A stretch of DNA of 64,000 bases, taken from NCBI GenBank assembly GCA_033065855.1, contig JAVXUO010002275.1, positions 248,001 through 312,000 on the forward strand, in the 5' to 3' direction. Shown here piece by piece: positions 10,115-20,764 of the stretch. The position numbers and the translations under genes are program-made. This stretch comes from Escallonia rubra. Lineage: Eukaryota > Streptophyta > Magnoliopsida > Escalloniales > Escalloniaceae. The number at the start of each line of letters is the position of its first letter. Position 1 is the stretch's first letter. The notes beneath the pieces were generated by a model. It saw only the letters and a list, made by a program, of their open reading frames with translations. It was not told the origin of the DNA and searched no databases.

Positions 10115-13019
10115 ATTGGCGAGTAGGGTTGAGCTCGAGATGGGTTAGAAGGTGCAGATTTGTATGGGATTTGGGATTTCAATGATGCTTTTTGTTCAAT
10201 TTTGCATTGCAGAAAGGTCAGAAGTAAGGTGCTGAGATTTAAGGGCGCGTTTGGCTAGCTTCCCAGAGTACTTCCGTGATATGTTCTCCCCGGAATAAGA
10301 CGGATGCTATAGTAATAGATTTTGTCACTAAAACCAGCATTTATCATTTTGTTTAGCGATTAATAAGTTTTTTCTTTTGAAATATATATATATTTTTTGG
10401 CTGCAACCCCGATAGAAACAAGAGTTTACCGTCAGTCATTTAATCCCCTACGTGGCGGACTGTAGGAGTTGTAGGCTCTTCCTTGCAAGAAGCATAAGTT
10501 TCAAGCGTAAGATTTTTAGCCGCAGTACTACGGGAGATCCTCATTCCGGATTAGAGTCCCCTAGAGTAACTTGGTAATTCCATCTATGGAGATTGGACTT
10601 GCTAAAAAAATTCAGGCCTGCGATATGATGCAAAAATTCGTGGTCAGGCCAACTTTTTTTGTTGTTTGAAGTTCGAGGCTCCATCACTATGGCTTAAATA
10701 AAACGTCTCATATTTCTCAATGATGAAATTTGATAATCTTGCTTTCACCTAAAGCTTTTTTTTAGTAATTGTAGAGGATTTTGGTCATTGAAAATAGTAC
10801 GTAATTTTAATAATTTTAACCAGACCTCCATAGCTTTCAATGTTATTGTGAAAACATTTAAAATGTATTTAGTGTGCCATAACACCTTCAAAAGGTGCTG
10901 ATGTTTCAAGTGAAAGTGGTTGGCTAACGAATTCGCTTCTTTCCTATTACTATTGCGGTCACACAATCATGTGTTGGAGAAGTGTTGTTGTAATACTTAC
11001 GTTCAAAAAAAAAAAACCACACACACACACACACAAATGATATTTATACGGCTTATCGCATGGATCCATATGTAGAACTTATCCTAATAAGACTTTCGTT
11101 CTATTTAGGATGGCTCGTTTAGTTAATTGAGAGTCTTTGATGCTGTCAACAGTTGAAATCATAATGCAAAGACATAAGGTTAATTGTAAAACTTTTTAAA
11201 TTCTCTCACTATGTATGTAATAAAAACGTTTAGAACCAAAAAATAGAACAAGAGCTTTAGAAAACTTCTTTTTCCTTGTTTTGGTCCAAATTTGATGGAT
11301 CGTATTAGAGGTGCAACTTCAGTGAGTCGAATCGAGTTTTTATCCGCCCCAAGTAATCTCATGTGCTTTTAAACCCAACCCACTTTAAGCTAAGAAGTAG
11401 TTAATTGATTGGGTTGGGTTAGGTTGATTGAGTATATTTTTGTTTGAATAAGTTGATGAGAATCCAGTAAGATTCTTTTTTTATTGTAAAGAAAAAATAA
11501 TGTGGCGGTGGACGGTTGACAACGATGGAGGCTGGCGATGGCTACCGTGGCAACCACGGTCTGTGGTGGCAACCGGAGGTGGTGACTAGAGAAAGCCAAC
11601 GACTGGTTATCGCCAGCAGGGTAGTGGCAGTGGGGCTAGCAGCTAGCCACTAACGATGACAAGTAATGGCAACACCGGCGACTAGCTGTAGGTGCTTGGA
11701 GTTGGTAGCTATCAGCAGGAGAGTAGGTTGTTGGCAGTAGAGGTGGCATGCTGGCAACCGATGGAAGTGGCAACGACGAGTCCCTTGAGGTGGTTAACAA
11801 CGGTGGGGTGGCTTTGCCGATGCTATAGTAAGATGCATGGAGGTCGTCTTTAACTACTAATTCTATAGTAATTTATTATTCATAAGTAGGCGGTGGCGGT
11901 CGGCTAAACATAACCCCAATCAGTCATACCCCATTTTGCAACTAAGTGGGTTAGGTTGAGTATAGCCAACATTTTCTGATCGGTTAAACTCGTAAAACCC
12001 AACCCAACTTGCACCTCTTGTTATATAGATATATATAGTGGAAACTTATAACAGTAATCCCCTCAAAAACCACAAATAACCACGAAAAAGATTGTTACAA
12101 GAATATAAATTAGTCAATCTTCCCCGTACTTGAAAAATTTAGGATAAACTAATGCAAACTATGTAGCAAAAATAAGCATGGCTTTTGCTAAAAAATTGGA
12201 CAACTGAAAGACTTAAGTGATACAATAGCAGACACTGATTCAAAAGGGGTGCATGACTCAACGCTGTCTCATGACAGTAGACTATCAAAAAAAGTGATTT
12301 GTCACTAATACAAATATAAGCTACCCTGATTTTCAGTTGCTAATAGTAGCCTAAGCTAGTTAAAAATGAATCATATATTGATAGTGAACAAATGGAGTTA
12401 TTTGAGACGAAGGATTGGACGATGATACGATGGCCGGAAATTATGCACACATTGAAATGCATCCTTATATTTTTGTTTTGATTATTATTTTAAGATAGAC
12501 ATACATTTCCATTATAAACCTGACTCATTGCTTGTTTGACTATCCCCAATACTTCAATTTATTTTGCTTGACTCAGTGCTTGTTTGACTATCCCCAATAC
12601 TTCAATTTATTTGGCCTCAATGTGAACCAAACAGAGCCTACCAAGCAAGACTCTCCGCGTCAGTTGAAATTTATTTACTATATATGAACCCAGGAAAAGA
12701 AAAAGGGGATTTAGATTTAGAAGTCAACAACCATGTTCCATGTTTCTAAAAAATCTGATCTAAATGTGCACTGTGTGACTCGCTTTGGTATTTGAGCCTC
12801 ATTCACTTGATTCTGGTTTGGGATTGCACAAAATCAGAATTAAACTCGTGATCTTGTCCACTTCTACTCTCCAGTTCTGATCCACAATTCGTTCTCTTGA
12901 TTTACAATTTTCTTCTTAAACAAACCCAAAAGCCGCAATTTTTTAACCTGGATTTCACCAAGAAACTCCATACTGTATCTCAAAATCTGGGTTTTTACTG
13001 AGAAAGAACGCTACAAAGC
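10115..13019. other. Intergenic region between AP2S and the CDPK gene
   Basis: No gene was recognised. The interval probably holds the AP2S 5' leader next to 10115 and the kinase promoter and leader next to 13019. It also contains an (AC)n tract near 11017-11036, a GTGGC/GGCAAC-rich patch at about 11500-11800 that gives spurious frames, and a 48-bp tandem duplication at 12521-12616. Confidence 0.6.
12521..12616. repeat. 48-bp tandem duplication upstream of the CDPK
   Basis: The unit beginning TGACTCATTGCTTGTTTGAC is followed directly at 12569 by a nearly identical copy beginning TGACTCAGTGCTTG. It lies about 400-500 bp before the kinase start codon, inside the likely promoter, and each copy carries a TGACTCA/TGACTCAG bZIP-like core. 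Confidence 0.85.
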
Positions 13020-16000
13020 ATGGGTGGTTGTTTCAGCAAGAAGGTTTCATACCCAGATGCCAATGGGTATAGACCAGACAGAGGTGCCACTGCTGGGCAT
13101 CATCAGAGTTACCCACACCCTGTTGCTCCCCAAAGCTATCAAAAGCCATCAACCCAGTACAACCAACCCCAGCAAGAAAGGTACAACTATCCACAGCCGC
13201 AGGTACAACACCCACCTATCCCATCTCCAATAAAGCCTGCAATTCAAAACCCTAGGCCAGTTCACAGGGGAGATGCCAATACCATATTGGGCAAGCCATT
13301 TGAAGACATTAAAGCAAAGTACACTCTTGGGAAAGAATTGGGTAGGGGTCAGTTTGGTGTCACTTATCTTTGTACTGAGAATTCAACTGGCAATCTTTAT
13401 GCTTGCAAGTCAATATTGAAAAGAAAGCTTGTTAGTAAGAATGATAAGGAGGATATAAAGAGGGAGATTCAGATTATGCAACATTTGAGTGGGCAGCCTA
13501 ATATTGTCGAGTTTAAGGGCTCTTATGAGGATAGGCAATCAGTGCACCTTGTGATGGAGCTTTGCGCTGGTGGGGAGCTATTTGATAGGATTATTGCTCA
13601 GGGTCATTATTCAGAGAGAGCTGCCGCGACCATTTGTAGGCAAATCGTGAGAGTTGTTCATGTGTGCCATTTTATGGGTGTGGTACATCGCGATCTGAAG
13701 CCGGAAAATTTCTTGCTTTCAAGCAAGGGCGAAGGAGCAACGCTGAAGGCAACTGATTTTGGGCTGTCTGTCTACATAGAAGAAGGTGAATTTCTTAGTA
13801 TGTCGACTATGCAAATTCAAATCATTGATGTTAAGCGTAGAAAGTTGTGACTTGTGTGTTTCATTTCATGCTTTCTGTATAGTGGGATACATTTCACAAG
13901 AATCTGAATCATGCACGAAATATTTAATTTTTCAGTCACATATGCATTATGCAATGTGAATATAATTAAGAGCATGAGGAGCCAAAGGCTTAGTTGTTGA
14001 TGATTGGTTACACAGAAGCTCTCGTACTAGAATGAAGAACTTGGAAATGATTAAAATGGTCAGAGAAAAGGTCTCACCCACTTCTTTCTAATTTCCATGT
14101 GCTGAGGACTCATCCTTGTAATTAAGTACTCCATATTCCAGCTCAACTTTATTAATCCAGACTCTTATGGTAAAATTTTCGTTGAGAGAACACGTTATAA
14201 AATCATTTGGACACCCTTTCCCTTCATGATTATCATCTTAAAAGGTGAAAAACAAGAGACCCCAAACAATAATACAATAAATTGAAGCTGCCTTTGACAT
14301 CCAGTGCTTAATGTCTTAAGGTAACAGAGAGGGTGGACCACCAAGCGCGTAGGTCAGCTGGTAAGGGGGTGTCCTAGCTTAACCAGAGGTCTTGGTTTCG
14401 AGCCCTGGGAATGCAGCTGCGCTAAATCTTGGTAGGGAGAGCTTTGTCGCCCATGTGGTCCTACCCGGCTCGAAGGTGTGAAAAACCTAATCACACTTTT
14501 AATTTGAACCAACAAAAAAAAAAAAAACAGAGAGGGTGGGAGAGAGAAGGCCTTTATCCATCGAAGATCTAATAGCCTAAAATGATCTAACTCTTTTCTA
14601 GGAATTCATTTAAATGGCACTTTTTTTCTGGAAATTTGTGTCTGTTTGCGCCTTTGAATCCTTGTTGAGTTCCTTAGAAAAACGTGTAGACTCTTATCTC
14701 GTCTTATCTTAGCTTATCTATCTGAATAAAATCATCATGTTTTCCCTAATAAACACTTACATACACCCCGGTTCTTGATGTTTGGGAATATAGCTTCCCT
14801 GCGAATTATTGACAGTAATGTCATCATCACGTGTTTTTTCAGCACAAAGGCGTAATTGGACAATTAAGTAATATTGCATTTTTTCTGCACACAGGCGTAA
14901 GTGGACATTTAGGTGATCTTGCATTGGTTTGGATGTCGTCCTATATGAAATAACTTTTTTAAAGCTTTCTGTTTGTCTCTAACTCTTCCATTAATGGATA
15001 ATGAAGTGAATCAGATTATACATTCCCCAAAACGAATAGAATAAATGAATGCGAATGAGAAAACAAAGCCATGTAGTCCAAACTGCAATTCTGCAATAAA
15101 GGCATTGTTTAGGTTAAAATGTTCCACACAAGTCCGCCTATAAACTTTATTGCGAATCATAACAGTTGTTCTTTTACCAATACTTTCATTAAGCTTGTAG
15201 CGGAAGCAGCAATCACATGCATTTTGTAGTGCCTCATTGATGTATGCAGGTAGGAACTTAAGCAGAGTTATTTAAGGCTGTCCTACGATCAGGGATGGTG
15301 GGCTAGGGCTTAGGTTTTACTGGCTGACTTGGGGCTGTTTTAGGGTGCCATGAACAATCCCCTGAGAACAGCTTCAAACTAAATAACAGAACAGAATAAT
15401 GAAGGATAGCAAAACCTTAGCCTTCTAGGACTCCCATCTAGGAGAAAATCAAGGGAGTCTCACATGAAGGCAAATCTGCTTCAGAAAATCTTATTCATCA
15501 ACTCTCACTATGCTTCCTTACATGTATAAAGGTTCCTGTATTCTGGAAACTTATGGATAACCTAAAGCTAATACAAATAAGAATTGAACTTCTAATGAAA
15601 GCTGATATCTAGAAGGACCAGATTCCCCTGACGCTAAAACTACCAGACTACTCTGATTGATATAAGCTTGTACATTTAGGTCCATGTAGGTGTTTTCTCT
15701 TTTTCTTCCGTTCCATGAATATGCTCTATCTCTAAGTGTCTGATCCCTATCATGATGTCTTTTTCGCTGGAGAGTACTGTCTTAAGCTCTGAGCATTTCA
15801 AAAATGTTGTAAGACATGAATCACATTATAGGTCCTTAACTGACTGAGATCTTTGATCCCACAAATGTTGATTACTGTATCACCCGATAACCAGGCAATC
15901 ATGAGACACCATGCTCAATAGGAAAGAGATGCATCTAGTACTATGTCCTTTAGAGCAAACTGAATCAGGACGACAAGATCCTAGTCTGGATTACCCATAT

Positions 16001-19000
16001 TCTCACTACCGCAAGGACCCTGAGTCAATGTCCCAGCATTCATGCATCTTGCCAGAGTTGATTATCTACAATAATTTTTCCATCTCCTCAATTTGTGCTG
16101 AAGATCAGCTGCAATTTCACAGACCGTTGAAGCTTGGTCATTCTCCTAGGTGTGAAGGCTATTTGGTTTCTTTCCTGCCACAAGTAATAGAAAATGGTAG
16201 CAAACACTGATATCTTACTCTTATGGCACCAGAGCCTTTGAAGGAGTGAGTTTCCTATCTGATAGCGACCATTTGACGAAGCAGCGGTTATTACCTTGTT
16301 TCTGTGACTTGCTTGTTAGTCATTAAAGGGCATTTATCTTCACTATTTCATGACCTTCTATGCCCCCTCCATTTCTCTTTGCCTACTTGCTTGCATTATC
16401 ACAAAGACCTTAAGGTGCTGACTTTTGATAATCTATTGTCAGGAAAGGTGTACCGTGATATAGTTGGTAGTGCCTACTATGTAGCTCCTGAAGTACTGCG
16501 GCGTAGTTATGGAAAAGAAATAGATATTTGGAGTGCAGGAGTTATTTTGTATATTCTACTCAGTGGAGTGCCTCCATTTTGGGCTGGTAAGGACAAGAAT
16601 TCATTTGCCTTAGTGGTGTATTACTTTGTTTTAATGAGTTCCTATTATCTGCCGCTTTGGATGAGGAATAAGATATATTACTATTCTGCTGCAGAAACTG
16701 AGAAGGGAATATTTGATGCCATCCTGCAAGGAGAACTTGACTTTGAAAGTCAACCATGGCCGTCGATATCAAGCAGTGCAAAAGACCTTGTTCGAAAGAT
16801 GCTGACGCTGAACCCCAAAACGAGAATTACTTCCGCGCAAGTTCTTGGTATTCCATTCTTTCAACATTTAGTACACCTTTATATGATCTTTCTAGCTGTT
16901 ACAGTGTAGTATCTTGGTAGTTTCGGAGGGTCATGCATTATTTTGGCAACTGTTACTGAAAATGTACGCATCCTCGGCAGTTCTTAGATTTTTTTGCACC
17001 TACCAAAAGATATATTTTCTTTATTAACTGGTATGAAAATAAGTATATAGATACCTTTCTCATGCAGTAAATTTTGTCACATATGCACTGATTAATGAAC
17101 TTTATGAAAATGAGAGTGTGGCAATTGTTGATTAGTACAAGTCGCTGTTGAATGGGAAACGTATGCATTTATTGGAAGGAACAAGTGGCAATAATGGGAC
17201 AAAATGAGCAGATATCATCTAAGATGAGTTGTTTATCAGCATGAAGGCTAAGAAAATGGTCTGTACCAACAGCAATGTGATTCAGGTGGAAGGTGCTACT
17301 CTGACAAAGACTTCTATTTAGTAATGAGCATGGTCGAGGTTGTAAAAGGAAACCCCTTTTAGATCAGCATGTTGTCCTGTAATTTATGTTGAAACTATTG
17401 TTGTGAGTAGCACATCAAACGACACATGGCTCCCATGGCGCCTGAGTGTATGCCAAATTTTAAATAGATGTAAAATCTGATATACTTTGGTATCCCTAAT
17501 TTGTTTGTCCAACTTTTCGATGTAGTCTCTTTAGCAAGTCGAATGTATCTTTACTATTTAGGTTCAGTTTCCTGCATTTATCAGCGTGTGCACCCAGAGC
17601 AAGCAGACAGCTCTCTGGCATCTCTTCCACTTCTGAACTGCTGCCCACCATCTTCCTCCCATCTCTCATGGTGTTTTATTACATTTCATGAGTGATCTTG
17701 ACATTCTAGATCTCTCGTGATCCTTCAGAATACTCTGTCAGCTTAGCTCTTTAATATTCCTGGTGCTGTCGGTCTCTGTGAATATCAACCCAAGCTAATC
17801 TTCACTATATCTCTTTTAAACTGAATCTGTAATTGTTTTGGATATCCAGTTTTAGATGGTTCAGATCTGTGCTTAGATGCTTGAGATAAGTTTAATGCAA
17901 ACTGAATGTTCTTGAAGATTCTCTCGGGTAGATCAAATATTCCTTTGGGTTAAATGTTCTTAAAATTTCACTTAAGTAGGTTAAATATGTGTCCCTGCTA
18001 TTCTTAACATTCTTCATGCTTTTTGTGTGAAGAACACCCATGGCTTAGAGAAGGCGGAGAAGCATCAGACAGGCCAATTGATAGTGCAGTGCTCTCCAGA
18101 ATGAAGCAATTCAGAGCAATGAACAAGCTCAAGAAACTTGCATTGAAAGTAAGCTGCTTTAGCATTTCATTATCATAAAATAAGCACATACGAAATCCTG
18201 TTGTTTGCGAAGCTGTGACAAATAGTGGCACAATCACCTAAAGTCGGTACGGAAGATTGATCTGCTTGGCAAAGCGGAGCTTTTCAGTTTGCTTTCCCAT
18301 TGTGGCCGGCCTTCTTCAAAGTCTGCCTCCTCTCTTTTGTACACTAGTTTACTCCCTCCGGCCCCTGAATATTGATCAGTTTGACTTGCACAGAATTTAA
18401 GGAGTTTGGCCACTTTTTTTTTTTTTTCCATATTTACCCTTTTCCTTGAAGACTTCTGATGGACCCAGACTTTATTCATTCAAGCCTCAAAGAATTACTT
18501 CTGTCTTTGCTGCAACTTATTCTCTCTTCTTGATCTTCATGTGGTTTTTCATTTTTCATCATGAAGTCCCACTTTCGCTTCATCCATGAAGACAGAATAA
18601 GTTCATCTACCCAAAGATTGAGACCATTGTCCTCATTGTGTATATAAACCCCTTTATGGGGATCTGATGCAATATATGGCTTTTCCCTGAGTTCCTGCCA
18701 GAAAGGTTGGTAACCGTCAGAACCATCAATCATTATGACCATCTGTAATCAAACCCCAGTTCAGTTCCAAGAAAAAAAGGGAAAAAGTGATCAAAACTCA
18801 AAACCAGAGACGACGTACACCACTATGCTAGGCGATCGCATGGTCGACCGCCTTGACACATAGTCGTACGACTCATGCCTAGCCAAATGCCCACTAGACA
18901 TAAACACCTACCCTTTCTCGACCGATAGTCGTATGACTTACACCTAATCAGACGCATTAGCCAAATGCCCTGTTATGCATAATCAAACGCCTATCTTCGC

Positions 19001-20764
19001 ATAGTCGTATGGATCAATGCCTGGTCGAGCTCCTTGGTGCGTATTTGTACAAAACTGTGGCCTATCATTGTAATCTGATATTTTTCAGATCAAGTGGTTT
19101 TATGGGGTGGTGGTGGTGGTTGTGTTTGACTATTGGCAGTGGCCAATCTGGTAGCCCAGAGGAAGCATGGGTTGTAGGCAATCGGGACAGTGGGATGGGT
19201 TGTTGGGTAATTGGGAGATCTGTGATTCATTGGGACTGTGTGTGAGGTCGTGTTGAAAGGGAGGATGTGGTGGTGATCAGAGAGAGAGAAGCACTAATGG
19301 TGTCAACTGTCATGGGGTGGTGTGGATGGGTCAACAGAGAATGAGAACAAGAAGAGTGGCGGTGACACGTCTTTGACCAGAAAAGGAAAACCAAAAGGAT
19401 GCGTTAATCAGCCAAACACAAGGGTAAACATGAAAGAGTGAAAAACATTTATAAAGGAAAGTGAGCAATATCTTTCGGACAGCCAAAGAAGGAAATCTGA
19501 GCAATGTCTTTGGGACAGAGGGAGTTTTTGGCAACAGGCTTGTCTGTAGCTATATGCCAAGATATTTAATATGGTCGTTCTTCTATCTTACATGACCCGT
19601 TCCTAATGCTCTTGGTGCATCTTGAACTTCCCCAGGTGATTGCAGAAAGTCTATCCCAGGAAGAAATCAAAGGTCTCAAACAAATGTTTACAAACATGGA
19701 CACGGACCAGAGTGGTACAATCACCTATGAAGAACTGAAGACCGGACTGGCTCGGCTGGGGTCGAGGCTGTCTGAAGCTGAAGTCAAGCAACTCATGGAA
19801 GCTGTAAGTTTTCGTGGATCCATCGATAGTGTGATCTATAGATGTTCTTATTTATGCTCTGAATTTACTTCAAGCTTCTTCCTTAGGAACAATGATATAC
19901 TATTGATTGTTCCAGGCTGATGTGGATGGCAGTGGAACAATTGACTATATCGAATTCATTACAGCAACAATGCACAGGCACAAACTCGAAAGAGATGAAC
20001 ATCTCTATAAAGCATTCCTTCATTTCGACAAGGATAATAGTGGGTGAGTTTGTGATTCCACAGCTGTCGTTTTAATGTCAATTGCCTGAATTTCTTGTAT
20101 CTATTCATCATTATCAACGCAAAACATAACCTGAACATCTGATGTGAAAGGAGTATCCAACCTTTTTGTTTTTCATCTGCAGTTATTTTGCGCCATATTG
20201 TGCCAATATAGTTGGGGTAAAATTTTGTGATTCTTTTTTTTGGTTTTGGTCCATCGGGTGTGTGATCTACACCATGGTGGTAGACCTCCTCCTCCCTTAC
20301 CCCTAATTTGTGGCCCCCCATGAGACTTGAACTTGTGGCCTTGCATAGGAAAGGGAAAGGCGAGCTCACCCTGGTCTCTCTAGTTCTTTTTCTATATCCT
20401 TTTTTGACGTGTGGGTGAAATTTTTCTTCTTCATTAAACTCATACCTAGGTTATTGATGTACTTGGCATTTAGCTACTCTGATTGTTGTCGATCTCATAA
20501 CAGCTTTATAACAAAAGATGAGTTGGAAATTGCTATGAAGGAGGGTGGGATGGAAGATGATGCCACTGTCAAGGAAATCATTTCGGAAGTGGATACAGAT
20601 AATGTATGTGGTATTAAGTTCAGACTTTAGATGTTCAAAACATTTTTCATGCAACCAAGCTGTAATATTAGTTCTTTTGTACATCATAGGATGGGAAAAT
20701 CGACTATGAGGAGTTCTGCGCAATGATGAGAAGTGGAATGCAACAGCCAGGAAAGCTCTTTTAA
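13020..20764 (+). CDS. CPK: Calcium-dependent protein kinase, group II type (CPK9/21/29/33-like)
   Basis: Eight exons give 549 aa: 13020-13785, 16443-16586, 16695-16847, 18033-18148, 19636-19803, 19916-20043, 20504-20603 and 20690-20764. Every phase matches. MGGCFSKK carries Gly2 (myristoylation) and Cys4 (palmitoylation), so membrane targeting is expected. A Q/P-rich variable region runs to about 95. The kinase domain (about 101-358) has loop GRGQFG at 108-113, K130, HRDLKPEN with D225, and DFG at 246-248; all catalytic residues are present. The autoinhibitory junction is about 365-395 ([18 protein letters not shown]). Four complete EF-hand loops follow (415-426, 451-462, 487-498, 522-533). 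The enzyme phosphorylates Ser/Thr targets when Ca2+ frees the junction. Intron 1 (2.66 kb) holds a SINE, intron 4 a transposon-like insert and intron 6 another SINE. The subgroup is judged from remembered sequences; the CDPK call itself is secure. Confidence 0.97.
14337..14525 (+). mobile_element. tRNA-derived SINE in CDPK intron 1
   Basis: The left part resembles a tRNA gene: GTAGGTCAGCTGGTAAGG is an A-box-like stretch and GGTTTCGAGCCC a B-box-like stretch. A non-tRNA body follows and then an A tail of about 14 bases. A perfect 14-bp target duplication AACAGAGAGGGTGG flanks it (14323-14336 and 14526-14539). The clean duplication and intact promoter boxes suggest a fairly recent insertion. 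It belongs to the same family as the copy at 2647-2866. Confidence 0.88.
18476..18742 (-). pseudogene. Exon-like open segment inside the intronic insert, unrecognised
   Basis: An 88-codon minus-strand frame starts with [18 protein letters not shown] and includes [19 protein letters not shown] and a lysine/glutamate-rich tail. It is preceded by a plausible splice acceptor (TTACAG just upstream of the ATG). Composition and codon use look like a protein exon rather than random intron, but I cannot name a family. It may be a host gene fragment carried by the element or an old nested gene relic. There is no evidence of a complete gene on this strand. Confidence 0.3.
18820..19020. repeat. Degenerate tandem repeat with ATAGTCGTAYGA core
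   Basis: The motif ATAGTCGTACGACTCATGCC recurs three times in altered form (near 18860, 18925 and 18997). Shared spacers such as AGCCAAATGCCC lie between the copies. The core is partly palindromic (TCGTACGA). It lies within the intronic insert of the kinase gene. Confidence 0.55.
20231..20385 (-). mobile_element. SINE-like element in CDPK intron 6
   Basis: Read on the minus strand, there is an A-box-like GGTGAGCTCGCC stretch, then CCACAAGTTCAAGTCTC resembling a B box, then a body ending in an A-rich tail (ACCAAAACCAAAAAAAAG). Short flanking repeats of the type RTTCTTTTT sit at both ends. It belongs to a different SINE family from the two copies at 2647 and 14337. Confidence 0.55.

Larger units (their letters stand above)
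18352..19524. mobile_element. Candidate DNA transposon with Stowaway-like ends in CDPK intron 4
   Basis: The left end reads CTCCCTCCGGCCCC after a TA dinucleotide and the right end reads GGGACAGAGGGAG. These form short inverted ends typical of plant Stowaway/mariner MITEs (CTCCCTCCGTCCC). At about 1.17 kb the interval is longer than a normal MITE. It includes a gene-like minus-strand open segment (18476-18742) and a degenerate tandem repeat (about 18820-19020). The right-hand TA duplication is not clear, so the borders are tentative; it could also be two unrelated insertions. Confidence 0.4.

Noticed and set aside
10249-10620. Possible MITE beginning GGGCGCGTTTGGCTAGC
   Set aside because: The start resembles common plant MITE ends, but no matching inverted end could be located.
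11390-11599. 69-codon minus-strand frame in the GTGGC-rich patch
   Set aside because: Low-complexity sequence gives open frames on both strands; there is no family resemblance or splice context.
15911-16210. 99-codon plus-strand frame in CDPK intron 1
   Set aside because: It lies fully inside an intron with matching splice sites on both sides and resembles no family; treated as chance.
19959-20369. 136-codon minus-strand frame
   Set aside because: It overlaps CDPK exon 6 in antisense and runs through the intronic SINE-like element.
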